From NCBI RefSeq assembly GCF_029382225.1, contig NZ_JARLTC010000010.1:186001-250000 (forward strand): DNA of 64,000 nt, given 5' to 3'. Positions 7,526-16,676 of this stretch are shown here, in pieces; positions within the stretch are counted from its first letter, which is position 1; every line of letters starts with the position of its first letter. The notes under the pieces are model-generated. The model was not told where the DNA came from and searched no databases. It saw nothing but the letters and a program-made list of their open reading frames with translations. A program made the position numbers and the translations under genes. The DNA is from Spongiactinospora sp. TRM90649. GTDB taxonomy: Bacteria > Actinomycetota > Actinomycetes > Streptosporangiales > Streptosporangiaceae.

Positions 7526-10500
7526 TCAGCGAGCCGCCTTGTCGGGGCGTTCGGAGATCCGGATGAAGCTCACCGTGGTATCCCCGGTCCTGGTCGCGAA
7601 GCGGACGTTGAGCTGTCCGTCGGTGACCCGGACCGTGTGCTGACGCGTGACCGCCGTGAAGGTGCCCGCCTCCAGGGCCAGGTCCAGTGCCGGGATGGCG
7701 AGCTGGCCCTCCACGATCACGTCGAAGACCCGTTCGCCCATGTTCTTCCGCCTGGTCTCGGCGAATCCCAGCTCGACGGTGTACGTCCCGGCGGGGACGT
7801 TGTCGAAGCGGTACTCCAGCAGGCCCTCCCTGACCTTCCGGAACAGCCCCTGCTCCGTGGTGCCGGCGATGGTCCGGGTGGTGGTGTGGACGCCGCTCTT
7901 GGTGGCGAGGTAGCCGTGGCCGCCGGCGGTGTACTTGCGGTCGGCGGTCCACACGTCACCGGCCGCGTCGGTGACCGCCGCCGAGCCGCCCGCGTCCACC
8001 GCGACCTGGTGCTTGGGCACCACCACGGTGACGGCGACCTCGATGACGGGCTGCCGCCCGCTGGCCGAGCGGATCACCAGCTTCCCGGCTCGCAGGCCGC
8101 CGGGCGTGATGCCCGTGCTCACGACGGTGGCCGTCACCGTGGCCGACTCGTCCTTGGCGAGCCGTCCGGAGGCGGGGGAGACGGTCAGCCAGCCGGGCTG
8201 GGCCGCTTCGGCGGTCACGGTGTAGTCCGTGGCCGCGCCGAGGTTGGTGAGCTTCAGCGTCGCCTTGCGGGTGGCGTCCGGCGGGGCGACCACGGTCAGC
8301 TCGCCCGTCGAGGCGCCCACCCTTCCGGTGACCAGCGCGGTGTCGATCCTGGTGACCGCCCGGGGGGTGACGGTGACGTCCTGGCCGAAGGTCGCGTAGT
8401 GCTCCTTGGACACCGTGACCCGGTGGTCCCCGGCCGGGACCTGGCCGTAGAAGGTGCCGTCATCGCCGGTGGTGAGCGTGGCGACCTGGCCGATCTGGAC
8501 CGTGGCCCCGGACAGCGGGTCGCCGTCGTTGGCGTCGGTGACCTTGCCGGTGACCAGGCCGTGCCGGGTGGCGGCGAACGTGAGGCTCTGGCCCGCCGTC
8601 AGCGCCGGGACGTTGTAGGAGTAGAGCAGCGCGTCCGTGCCCGCGGCGTTCTCGATCCCGATCGTGGCGCTCGAACCCTGGTCACGCACGCTGTCGACGT
8701 CCTTATAGCGGTAGCCGATGGTGCCGTCCTCGCCGAGCAGCGCGGAGAACGTGATCCGCTGGTCGGTCTGGTCGTAGTACTTGACGTTGCGCCACTCGAT
8801 CACGAACGACCGGTGCGGGGCGGCGCCGACGGTGGCCGTGTAGACGCCCGCCGTCTCGTCCACCACCAGGTCGTCCCAGAACGGGTAGACCGCGAGGTTG
8901 GGCGTGCCCGTGGACGGCAGCGTGCCGTTGCCGTTGGCGGTGGAGGCCCCGCCGAAGGAGGCGAAGCCGTTGGTGGCGACCTGGACCCGGCTCTGTCCCG
9001 CGCCGTAGAAGGGGATCTGGAACGGCAGGGTCACCGCGAGCGACTGGTCGTCGCCGGTGAGCGCGAGCCGTTCGGTGCCGCCCACGTACGGCTCGGCGCC
9101 GCTCGCGCAGGTGTAGCCGAAGTTGTCGCCGCGCAGCGGCAGCTCGACGTCCCTGGTCACGTCCCCGGCCACGACGACCTGGACCGTGGTCGCGCTCGCG
9201 CAGCGGGACGTCCCGGCCACCGCCAGGTCGTAGGAGCCGTGCGGGAGCGTCAGCCGGTACCGGCCGGACGCGTCGGTGACGGCGCTGACGGGGGTGCCGG
9301 TCGCGGTGACCGTCGCGCCCGCCTCGGGCGCGCCTGCCGTGGTGACCGTTCCGGTGACGACGCCTGAGGCCAGCCGGTCGAGTGCGACGTCGGCGGTGGC
9401 GGTCTGGCCGTCGGCCACGGTGACGGACGCCGGGGCGGACCCCTGGTAGCCGAACCTGGTCACGGTGATCTCGTAGTCGCCCGGCGTCAGGCGGGGCACG
9501 GCGAACGTGCCGTCCTCACCGGTGGCCACCGTACGGCTCAGCGGCCCGGTCAGCACCACGCTCGCCGACCCGACCGGCTCGCCCGCCGACGTGACCCGCC
9601 CGCGCAGCCCGCCGAGCGGTTCGGCCGGCGCGGCCCGTACGGCGGCGTAGGCGTCCAGGCGGCCCTCGCCGAAGACGTTGTTGTCCTGCGCGGTCCCGCC
9701 GCAGCTCGTGTCCGGCATGTCCACGGCGGTGCCGTCCAGCAAACGCCGGGTGGCATCGACGTCGCCCTGCAGCGACGGCGCGGCCGACCAGAGCAGCGCC
9801 ACCGTCGCGGCCACGTGCGGCGAGGCCATCGAGGTGCCGGTGAAGCCGGCGTACCCGCCGGGCACCGAGGAGCGCACCGCCACCGCCGGGGCGGCGATGT
9901 TCGGCTTGATCTCGCCGTTCTCGCCCGCGCCCTTGCTGGAGCGGTTGTAGACGACGTTGTTCACGTCGAAACCGCCCGTGCTGTAGCTCTCGACGTACTG
10001 ACCGGGCGTGGCGCTGGTCGAGCAGTTCGGCCCCTCGTTGCCGTTGGCGAACATCGGGAAGATGCCCGCCTCCACCCAGGCGTTGACGACCGTCTTGTAC
10101 CAGCGGTCGAACCCGGGCTTGCCCCAGGAGTTGTTGACGATGTGCGGGGCGAGGTCGGGCCGGGGATTGCGGCCGCTGAGGTCGGTGGGCGCGAGGATCC
10201 ACTGCCCGGCGGCGAGCAGCGAGGTGTCGGTGCAGGTGTTCGTCTCGCAACCCTTGGCGGCGATCCACCTGGCGCCGGGGGCGACGCCGATGCCGCCCTG
10301 GCCGACCATGGTCCCCGCGACATGCGTGCCGTGGTCGTTGTTGTCGCAGGGCGCGGCGGTCGGGCAGGCCCCGGCGGGGTCGAACCAGTTGTAGTTGTGG
10401 TCGATCCGCCCGTCGGGCTGCCTGCCCCGGTAGCGCGAGGCGATCTCCGGGTGCTCGAACGCGGCCCCGGTGTCGATGTGGGCCACGACGATGCCCTCGC

Positions 10501-11065
10501 CCCGCACGCCGAGTTCGTCCCACACGCGCGGCGCGTTGATCCGGTCGATGTTCCACTCGACGGCATTGGCCCTGGGCAGGGCGGCGGCCGGTTCGGGGGC
10601 GGGCGCCTGGACGCTCCGCAGTGGCTCGACGGCGGCGACCTCCGGCAGCCGGGCGATCTCCTCGGCGAGCTTGGCGTCGGCGGTGACCTTGACGGCGTTG
10701 ACGATCCAGAAGGGGGTGTTGTCGGCGTGGCGCGCGGCCAGCAACTCCCGCAGCCCCGCCTGGGACCGCTTGGCGTGCTCGGTCTTGGCGGCGTACACCG
10801 CCCGTGCCTTGGCGACCTTGCCGCTCGCCCGGTGGGCGGCGGTGAGATCGGCCTCGTCCGTGAGACGGACCCAGAAGGAGGCCTTGCCGTCCTTCAGGTC
10901 GGCCAGGACGGCGTCCGCGATCTTGTCATGGCCGGGTTCCAGGAACGGCGCGCCGTGCGCGGCGCCTTGCTGGGCGAAGAGGCCGATCGCGGCGACGATG
11001 CTGATGATGCCTGCGATGGTCCGGGCCGGCAGCCGGGGTGTCCGGTGCATTGCGGGATGAGACAC
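7526..11065 (-). CDS. S8 family serine peptidase with C-terminal malectin-like domain
   Basis: Secreted subtilase of 1179 aa. The GTG at 11065 is preferred over an upstream in-frame ATG (11113) because GAAGGGAGA lies upstream and the VSHP opening matches the paralogues. The signal peptide ends near AHG-A (about 38). Catalytic residues are Asp198 (HIDTG), His245 (DHGTHVAG), oxyanion Asn311/312 (VNNSWG) and Ser412 (GTSMASPH). Carboxypeptidase-regulatory-like modules follow from about 485 with a large beta-rich region. The last 160 residues or so form a malectin-like carbohydrate-binding domain (DAGG, YRFDNVPAGTYTVELGFAE, FIRISE). The malectin end is unique within this array and suggests targeting to a glycan. 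The shared TGAGCA/ATAGAC promoter is not seen upstream, so expression probably differs from its paralogues. Confidence 0.94.
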   Translation of the reverse strand: MSHPAMHRTPRLPARTIAGIISIVAAIGLFAQQGAAHGAPFLEPGHDKIADAVLADLKDGKASFWVRLTDEADLTAAHRASGKVAKARAVYAAKTEHAKRSQAGLRELLAARHADNTPFWIVNAVKVTADAKLAEEIARLPEVAAVEPLRSVQAPAPEPAAALPRANAVEWNIDRINAPRVWDELGVRGEGIVVAHIDTGAAFEHPEIASRYRGRQPDGRIDHNYNWFDPAGACPTAAPCDNNDHGTHVAGTMVGQGGIGVAPGARWIAAKGCETNTCTDTSLLAAGQWILAPTDLSGRNPRPDLAPHIVNNSWGKPGFDRWYKTVVNAWVEAGIFPMFANGNEGPNCSTSATPGQYVESYSTGGFDVNNVVYNRSSKGAGENGEIKPNIAAPAVAVRSSVPGGYAGFTGTSMASPHVAATVALLWSAAPSLQGDVDATRRLLDGTAVDMPDTSCGGTAQDNNVFGEGRLDAYAAVRAAPAEPLGGLRGRVTSAGEPVGSASVVLTGPLSRTVATGEDGTFAVPRLTPGDYEITVTRFGYQGSAPASVTVADGQTATADVALDRLASGVVTGTVTTAGAPEAGATVTATGTPVSAVTDASGRYRLTLPHGSYDLAVAGTSRCASATTVQVVVAGDVTRDVELPLRGDNFGYTCASGAEPYVGGTERLALTGDDQSLAVTLPFQIPFYGAGQSRVQVATNGFASFGGASTANGNGTLPSTGTPNLAVYPFWDDLVVDETAGVYTATVGAAPHRSFVIEWRNVKYYDQTDQRITFSALLGEDGTIGYRYKDVDSVRDQGSSATIGIENAAGTDALLYSYNVPALTAGQSLTFAATRHGLVTGKVTDANDGDPLSGATVQIGQVATLTTGDDGTFYGQVPAGDHRVTVSKEHYATFGQDVTVTPRAVTRIDTALVTGRVGASTGELTVVAPPDATRKATLKLTNLGAATDYTVTAEAAQPGWLTVSPASGRLAKDESATVTATVVSTGITPGGLRAGKLVIRSASGRQPVIEVAVTVVVPKHQVAVDAGGSAAVTDAAGDVWTADRKYTAGGHGYLATKSGVHTTTRTIAGTTEQGLFRKVREGLLEYRFDNVPAGTYTVELGFAETRRKNMGERVFDVIVEGQLAIPALDLALEAGTFTAVTRQHTVRVTDGQLNVRFATRTGDTTVSFIRISERPDKAAR

Positions 11066-11351
11066 GTGCTCTCCCTTCGCGGGACTGTGATCATTACAGC
11101 CACGCGAGAACAATGAATTCTCCCTTTTCGCTTTGCAAGAGGCGGTCAGCCGGAGAAGTTCACGAAGTCAGGAAATGCACGGCGATTGTCCGGATCTGGA
11201 CAGCCGTGGCGGCGGCCGGGCCCGCTCCGGGCGCGTGGAGCGTTCGGGGGGCGGCGAGCCCTGCCCGACGCGAGATCATGGTAGGAATGTCCAGGCAGGG
11301 TACATGGTTATGTGGGCTGTCAAGCGAAACGCCGGAAGCTAGGAGCCACTG

Positions 11352-11729
11352 GTGGCGACTGTCGCGGTAACCGAGAAGAACTTCAACGAGATCGCCGATG
11401 AGGGGATCGTGCTGCTCGACTTCTGGGCGGAGTGGTGCGGGCCGTGCCGGCAGTTCGGGCCGATCTTCGAGCGGGCCTCGGAGAAGCACGACGACATCAC
11501 GTTCGGCAAGATCGACACTGACGCCGAGACCAGCCTGGCGGAGGGCTTCGAGATCTCCTCCATCCCGACCATCATGGCGATCAGGGACGGCATCGTGGTC
11601 TTCGCCCAGCCCGGCGCGCTGCCCGCGCCCGCGCTGGAGGACCTGATCGGCCAGGTGCGCGCGCTGGACATGGACTCCATCCGCGCCGAGCTGGCGGCCG
11701 AACTCGACGGTGAGCAGCCCAAGAGCTGA
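11352..11729 (+). CDS. Thioredoxin-family protein
   Basis: Cytoplasmic thioredoxin of 125 aa. The active site WCGPC lies at about residues 28-32 in DFWAEWCGPCRQF, and the cis-Pro loop is SSIPTIMAI. It has a short acidic C-terminal extension (DSIRAELAAELDGEQPKS) beyond the usual length of about 105. The GTG start follows AGGAG with suitable spacing. It reduces protein disulfides, presumably with thioredoxin reductase encoded elsewhere. It stands alone and converges on the DAHP synthase gene with a hairpin between them. Confidence 0.92.
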   Translation: MATVAVTEKNFNEIADEGIVLLDFWAEWCGPCRQFGPIFERASEKHDDITFGKIDTDAETSLAEGFEISSIPTIMAIRDGIVVFAQPGALPAPALEDLIGQVRALDMDSIRAELAAELDGEQPKS

Positions 11730-11773
11730 CCGCGCCGCCCACGGGAGGACTCGCGGGACTCGCGGAAACAGAA

Positions 11774-11800
11774 GAGGGGAACCGCTCGGCGGCTCCCCTC
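11774..11800. terminator. Bidirectional hairpin between thioredoxin and DAHP synthase genes
   Basis: 12-nt arms GAGGGGAACCGC and GCGGCTCCCCTC with one mismatch and loop TCG lie between two convergent genes. This is a GC-rich actinomycete-type terminator without a long T tract. Confidence 0.7.
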
Positions 11801-11816
11801 TCCGGCGTTCGGCAGG

Positions 11817-13157
11817 TCAGACGGACCGGTACAGCTCGGCCACCCGGAAGGCGAGGTCGAGCGACTGCCCCCGGTTCAGGCGCGGGTCGCAGGCGGTCTC
11901 GTAGCGCAGCGCGAGGTCGTCCTCGACCACCTCGTGCCCGCCGCCGACGCACTCGGTGACGTCGTCCCCGGTGAATTCGATGTGGATGCCGCCCGGGTGG
12001 GTGCCCAGCGCGCGGTGCACCTCGAAGAACCCGGCGACCTCGTCGAGCACGTCGTCGAAACGGCGGGTCTTGTGGCCGCTCGGGGCCTCGAAGGTGTTGC
12101 CGTGCATCGGGTCGCAGACCCAGCCCACCACGGCCCCGCTGGCGCTGATCTTCTCCACCAGCGGCGGCAGCGTGTCGCGGATCTTCTTGGCGCCCATGCG
12201 GGTGATGAACGTCAGGCGGCCCGGCTCGTTGCCCGGGTTCAGGCGCTCGATCAGGGTGAGCGCGTCCTCGGCGGTGGTGGACGGCCCGAGCTTGACGCCG
12301 ATCGGGTTGCGGATGCGGCTGAAGAACTCCACGTGCGCGCCGTCCAGGCGGCGGGTGCGCTCGCCGATCCAGACCATGTGCGCCGACACGTCGTACGGCA
12401 GGCCGGTCCGCGAGTCGATCCGCGTCAGCGCCCGGTCGTAGTCCAGGATCAGCGCCTCATGCGAGGAGTAGAACTCCACCGTGTGGAACTCCTCGGGGTC
12501 GGCCCCGCAGGCCCGCATGAACCCGAGCGCCTGGTCGATCTCCCTGGCCAGCCGCTCGTAACGGCGTCCGGCGGGGGAGGCCGACACGAAGTCCTGGTTC
12601 CAGGCGTGGACCTGGCGCAGGTCGGCGTAGCCGCCCTTGGTGAAGGCCCGGCACAGGTTGAGCGTCACGGCGGCCGAGTGGTAGGCCCGCAGCAGCCGCC
12701 ACGGGTCGGGCGCGCGCGACTCGGGGGTGAAGTCGAAGCCGTTGACCATGTCGCCCCGGTAGGCGGGAAGTTCGACACCGTCACGGGTCTCGGTGGGCTT
12801 TGACCGGGGCTTGGCGAACTGCCCGGCCATCCGCCCGATCTTGACGATCGGCACCTTGCCCGCGTAGGTGAGCACGATCGCCATCTGCAACAGCGTCTTC
12901 AGCTTGTTGCGCACGGCGTCCGCGGTCGCTCCCGCGAAGGTCTCGGCGCAGTCACCGCCCTGCAGCACGAATGCCTCGCCGCGGGCGACGGCGGCGAGGT
13001 CGCTCTTGAGCTGGTCGCATTCGCCCGCGAATACCAGGGGCGGCAGGCCGGCCAGCTCGGCGACGACCTTGTCCAGCTCTCCGCGGGACGGCCAGTCGGG
13101 CTGCTGGTCCACGGGCAGGTCTCGCCACGAATCCAAGTCGATCGGTTCTGCGCTCAC
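11817..13157 (-). CDS. aroG: Class II 3-deoxy-7-phosphoheptulonate (DAHP) synthase
   Basis: First enzyme of the shikimate pathway: PEP plus erythrose 4-phosphate gives DAHP. The 446-aa length fits the plant/actinobacterial class II family (M. tuberculosis AroG type). Family motifs are FVLQGGDCAETFA (about residues 63-75), KIGRMAGQFAKPRS (about 107-120), the EFYSSHEALILDYD region, and the metal-site region WVCDPMHGNTFEAPSGHKTR (about 330-350) followed by GGIHIEFTGDDVTEC. The start is GTG. It is monocistronic, convergent with thioredoxin and upstream of the stop of cebR on the same strand. The symbol follows mycobacterial use; Streptomyces annotations often use aroH. Confidence 0.96.
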   Translation of the reverse strand: MSAEPIDLDSWRDLPVDQQPDWPSRGELDKVVAELAGLPPLVFAGECDQLKSDLAAVARGEAFVLQGGDCAETFAGATADAVRNKLKTLLQMAIVLTYAGKVPIVKIGRMAGQFAKPRSKPTETRDGVELPAYRGDMVNGFDFTPESRAPDPWRLLRAYHSAAVTLNLCRAFTKGGYADLRQVHAWNQDFVSASPAGRRYERLAREIDQALGFMRACGADPEEFHTVEFYSSHEALILDYDRALTRIDSRTGLPYDVSAHMVWIGERTRRLDGAHVEFFSRIRNPIGVKLGPSTTAEDALTLIERLNPGNEPGRLTFITRMGAKKIRDTLPPLVEKISASGAVVGWVCDPMHGNTFEAPSGHKTRRFDDVLDEVAGFFEVHRALGTHPGGIHIEFTGDDVTECVGGGHEVVEDDLALRYETACDPRLNRGQSLDLAFRVAELYRSV

Positions 13158-13265
13158 GGCATATCAGGCTATTGCACCGGACGGGGTCAACCAGCCAGAT
13201 GTCCACTGTGTGAGAAGGTCTTTATCCATGTAGGCCCAGAGACATACATTGCGCGAGATCAACGG

Positions 13266-14285
13266 TCACGCTGAGGCGCGTGTGACCAGATGTGTGTCCA
13301 GGATCACCACCGGCTGCTCCAGCGGCTCGCCGTTGATCCGGGCGACCAGCAGCTTGGCCATCTGCCTCCCCATCGCCTCCGCGGGCTGATGGACCGTGGT
13401 CAGCGCGGGCGAGGAGTGCGGCCCGGCGGGGGAGTCGTCGAAGCCGATCACCGCGACGTCGCCCGGCACGTCTATGCCCGCCTCGCGCAGTACCCGCATC
13501 GCCCCCAGCGCCATCGGGTCGGAGGCGGTGAACACGGCGTCCACGTCAGGGTGCTCGGCCAGCAGGGCGCGCATGGCCGTCACGCCGCTCCGCTCGGAGA
13601 AGTCGCCGAACGCCACCAGTTCGGGCAGCCCCGTGGCCAGCAGCGCGTCACGGTAGCCGGCCAGCCGGTCGACGCCGACGTACATGTCCTGCGGCCCGGC
13701 GATCGTCGCGATCCGGCGGCGGCCGTTGCCCAGCAGGTACTTCACCGCCTGGCGGGCCCCCGCCCGGTTGTCGGCGTCGACGTAGCTGTAGGGGTCCAGC
13801 CCCACGGGACGGCCACAGAGGACGGTGGGCACGCCCATCTCCTCCAGCCGCCCCGGCAGCGGGTCGGCCCCGTGCAGCGAGATCAGCATGACGCCGTCCA
13901 CGTGCTGGTTGGTGAGGTACTGCTCCAGCCGGGCGTGCTCCTGCGGCGACTGCGCCATCGCCAGGATGAGCTGCAGTCCCGTCTCGGACAGCGCCGAGCC
14001 GATGCCGCGGATTATCCCGGCGAAGAACGGCTCGTCGAAGATCCGCTGCTGCGTCTCCGACACCACCAGGGCGATCGTGTCGGTACGACGGGTGACCAGC
14101 GCCCTGGCCGCGCGGTTGGGCACATAGCCCAGCTCGTCGATGGCCCGCAGCACCGCGTCGCGGGCCCTGTCGCTCACCTTGGGAGAACCGTTGATCACCC
14201 GCGAGACCGTGCCGCGCCCGACGCCCGCACGCGCGGCGACGGCCTCAAGCGTCGGGCGCTCGGTGGTACGCCGGTCCCCGTTCAT
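13266..14285 (-). CDS. cebR: LacI-family repressor of the cellobiose operon, CebR-like
   Basis: 339-aa LacI-family regulator. The N-terminal HTH PTLEAVAARAGVGRGTVSRV with hinge NRAARALVTRRTDTIALVV is very close to CebR of Streptomyces. The periplasmic-binding-like effector domain covers about 65-335 (GFDDSPAGPHSSPALTTVHQP). It is encoded directly downstream of bglC in the cebEFG-bglC-cebR order. The perfect 14-bp palindrome known as the CebR box lies before cebE (19175-19188). Known CebR proteins release DNA on binding cellobiose or cellotriose. The ATG at 14285 is chosen because the HTH starts 12 residues later; an upstream extension would overlap bglC. Confidence 0.93.
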   Translation of the reverse strand: MNGDRRTTERPTLEAVAARAGVGRGTVSRVINGSPKVSDRARDAVLRAIDELGYVPNRAARALVTRRTDTIALVVSETQQRIFDEPFFAGIIRGIGSALSETGLQLILAMAQSPQEHARLEQYLTNQHVDGVMLISLHGADPLPGRLEEMGVPTVLCGRPVGLDPYSYVDADNRAGARQAVKYLLGNGRRRIATIAGPQDMYVGVDRLAGYRDALLATGLPELVAFGDFSERSGVTAMRALLAEHPDVDAVFTASDPMALGAMRVLREAGIDVPGDVAVIGFDDSPAGPHSSPALTTVHQPAEAMGRQMAKLLVARINGEPLEQPVVILDTHLVTRASA

Positions 14286-14370
14286 GGCGAAGCTCCACTC
14301 GTGCAGGGCACAGAGGTGCCGGTGTGTGTCGAGGCGCCGGCGGCGGCAACCCGCCCGCCGCCGGGCGTTC

Positions 14371-15801
14371 TCATTCTGCCGGAGCCGAAGGGCCGCCACG
14401 GGAAATGGTCTCGGCGTACCACCGCGCGCTGTCCTTGGGAGTCCGGCGCTGGGTCTGGTAATCCACATAGACCAGCCCGAACCGCTTACCGTAGCCCCAC
14501 GCCCACTCGAAATTGTCCATCAGCGACCAGGCGAAGTAACCCCGCAGCGGCACGCCCTCGGCGATGGCGGCGTGGCAGGCGCGCAGATGGGCCTCGATGT
14601 AGGCGAGCCGGTCACGGTCGTGGACGGCGCCGTCGGGGGCCGGCACGTCCTCGAACGCGGCGCCGTTCTCCGAGACCACCATCGGGATGCTCGGGTACTC
14701 CCGGGCGACCCACGACAGGACCTCCGTCAGGCCCGCCTCGTCGATCTCCCAGCCCATCGAGGTGACCGGGCGTCCGCCGCTGATGAACGAGACGTGCTCG
14801 CTGCCCACCCACGGCGAACCGGTGTCGGTGGGGGCGGCGGCGGCGGAGGAGGCGCCGCCGGCCGTCCCGGAGACCGTGAACCGGCTGTAGTAGTTGACCA
14901 GCAGCAGGTCTATCGGCGTGGATACGGCCGCCAGGTCGCCGTCCCGCACGAACGACATGTCGGTCATCGGCGCCAGGTCCTCCAGCACGTCCGCCGGGTA
15001 GGCGCCCTTGAGCAGGGCGTCCAGGAAGAACCTGTTCTGCAGGCCGCCGATGCGGCGGGCCGCGTCGAGGTCGGCCTCGGCGTCGCTCGCCGGGGAGATC
15101 GCGTAGAGGTTGACGCAGCCGCCGATCGTGGTCGCGGTGGTCTGCGCCCGCATCGCCTGGACGGCCAGGCCGTGCGCCAGGCCCAGGTGGTGCGCCGCGC
15201 GCAGCGCGTTCACCGGTTCGCGACGGCCGGGCGCGTGCTCGCCCGAGGCGTAGCCGAGGAAGGCGGCGCACCACGGCTCGTTGACCGTGCTCCACCTGGC
15301 CACCCGGTCGCTGAGCGCCTCGTGCACCACCGCGGCGTAGTCGGCGAAGCGCGCGGCGGTGTCGCGCTCCGGCCACCCGCCCGCGTCCTCCAGGGCCTGG
15401 GGCAGGTCCCAGTGATAGAGGGTGAGCCAGGGCTCGACGCCCGCCGCCAGCAGTTCGTCGGCGAGCCGCTTGTAGAAGTCCAGCCCGGCGGCGTTGACCC
15501 GGCCCGAGCCGGTGGGCTGGACCCTCGGCCAGGAGACCGAGAACCGGTACGCGGTCAGGCCGAGGTCGGCCATCAGGCGCACGTCGTCCCGGTAGCGCCG
15601 GTAGTGGTCGATGGTCACGTCGGCGTCGTCGCCGTTGAGGACCGTCCCGGGCCGCCTGACGAACGTGTCCCAGATCGACGGGCCGCGGCCGTCGGTGGAG
15701 ACGGCCCCCTCGATCTGGTACGCCGAGGTGGCCGCTCCCCAGACGAAACCGGTGGGGAACGTGAGGCGGGGGGAACGCGTCCGCGTGTGCTGCGTTGTCA
15801 C
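14371..15801 (-). CDS. bglC: Glycoside hydrolase family 1 beta-glucosidase
   Basis: Cytoplasmic GH1 enzyme of 476 aa that cleaves imported cellobiose or cello-oligosaccharides to glucose. The GH1 N-terminal signature is FVWGAATSAYQIEGA (about residues 19-33). The acid/base Glu175 lies in STVNEPWC and the nucleophile Glu378 in VVSENGAAF. The C-terminal aglycone motif is SLMDNFEWAWGYGKRFGLVYVDY. There is no signal peptide. Its ATG overlaps the stop of cebG by 4 nt, so it is translationally coupled to the transporter. A low-complexity insert GTAGGASSAAAAPTD (about 312-326) is a lineage-specific loop. Confidence 0.95.
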   Translation of the reverse strand: MTTQHTRTRSPRLTFPTGFVWGAATSAYQIEGAVSTDGRGPSIWDTFVRRPGTVLNGDDADVTIDHYRRYRDDVRLMADLGLTAYRFSVSWPRVQPTGSGRVNAAGLDFYKRLADELLAAGVEPWLTLYHWDLPQALEDAGGWPERDTAARFADYAAVVHEALSDRVARWSTVNEPWCAAFLGYASGEHAPGRREPVNALRAAHHLGLAHGLAVQAMRAQTTATTIGGCVNLYAISPASDAEADLDAARRIGGLQNRFFLDALLKGAYPADVLEDLAPMTDMSFVRDGDLAAVSTPIDLLLVNYYSRFTVSGTAGGASSAAAAPTDTGSPWVGSEHVSFISGGRPVTSMGWEIDEAGLTEVLSWVAREYPSIPMVVSENGAAFEDVPAPDGAVHDRDRLAYIEAHLRACHAAIAEGVPLRGYFAWSLMDNFEWAWGYGKRFGLVYVDYQTQRRTPKDSARWYAETISRGGPSAPAE

Positions 15802-16676
15802 GCCTTGACCGCACCTTCCATGAGACCGCCGACGATCTGCCGGCCGAAGACGATGAATACGAGCAGGAGGGGGAGCACCGAGATGGCCGTGCCGGTGAAG
15901 ATCAGCGCGTAGTCCGCGGTGTGCTCACCGGTTAGCTTGGAGATCGAGACCTGCACCGTGGGGTTGTCGGTCATCACGATCAGCGGCCACATGAACTCGT
16001 TCCAGTTGAGCATGAACGTCTGCAGGGCCAGCACCGCCATGCCCGGGCGCACCGCGGGCAGGATGACGTTCCAGTAGATCCGCAGCGTGGACGCGCCGTC
16101 CACGCGGGCGGCCTCGACCAGTTCGTGCGGCACGGCCTGGCGCGTGTACTGCGTCATCATGAACACGCCGAAGCCGTTGAGCAGGAACGGCAGGATCACC
16201 GCCTGTAGTGTGCCCGTCCACTCCAGGTCGACCATGAGCTGATAGAGCGGCACCACGCCCATCTGCTGGATGGGCACCATCATGGTGAGCAGGATCGAGC
16301 CGAGCAGCAGGTCGCGGCCCCGGAACTCCAGCCGGGCGAAGGCGTACCCCGCCAGGGTCGAGATCACCACCACGGAGAAGGTCACCGTGGAGCTGATGAT
16401 CAGCGAGTTCACCAGGCCGGTGACGAACTGGGCGTCCTCGGTGGCGAACACCCGGGCGACATTCTCGCCGAGGTTGCCGCCGGGCAGCAGCGGCGGCGGC
16501 ACGTCCACCGCCTGCGCCGTGGTCCGGGAGGCGATGACGACCATCCAGTAGAGCGGGAAGATCGACAGGATCACGCCGAAGACCAGGGCCGCCTTGGTCA
16601 GCGGGGTCGCGGCGAAGGAGTCGCGCCGGTCCCTCGGGCGGCGGTACGACCGGCGGGTCCGCGCGATCGTGGTCAT
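15798..16676 (-). CDS. cebG: Carbohydrate ABC transporter permease, CebG-like
   Basis: Inner-membrane permease of 292 aa with about six membrane segments. The MalG-type EAA loop reads HELVEAARVDGASTLRIYWNVILP (about 190-213). The ATG overlaps the stop of cebF (ATGA) and its own stop overlaps the start of bglC (ATGA), so the three genes are translated as a coupled unit. It pairs with CebF and the lipoprotein CebE. No ATPase gene is in the operon, as in Streptomyces where MsiK energises several sugar transporters. Substrate assignment rests on operon structure and the CebR box. Confidence 0.93.
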   Translation of the reverse strand: MTTIARTRRSYRRPRDRRDSFAATPLTKAALVFGVILSIFPLYWMVVIASRTTAQAVDVPPPLLPGGNLGENVARVFATEDAQFVTGLVNSLIISSTVTFSVVVISTLAGYAFARLEFRGRDLLLGSILLTMMVPIQQMGVVPLYQLMVDLEWTGTLQAVILPFLLNGFGVFMMTQYTRQAVPHELVEAARVDGASTLRIYWNVILPAVRPGMAVLALQTFMLNWNEFMWPLIVMTDNPTVQVSISKLTGEHTADYALIFTGTAISVLPLLLVFIVFGRQIVGGLMEGAVKA

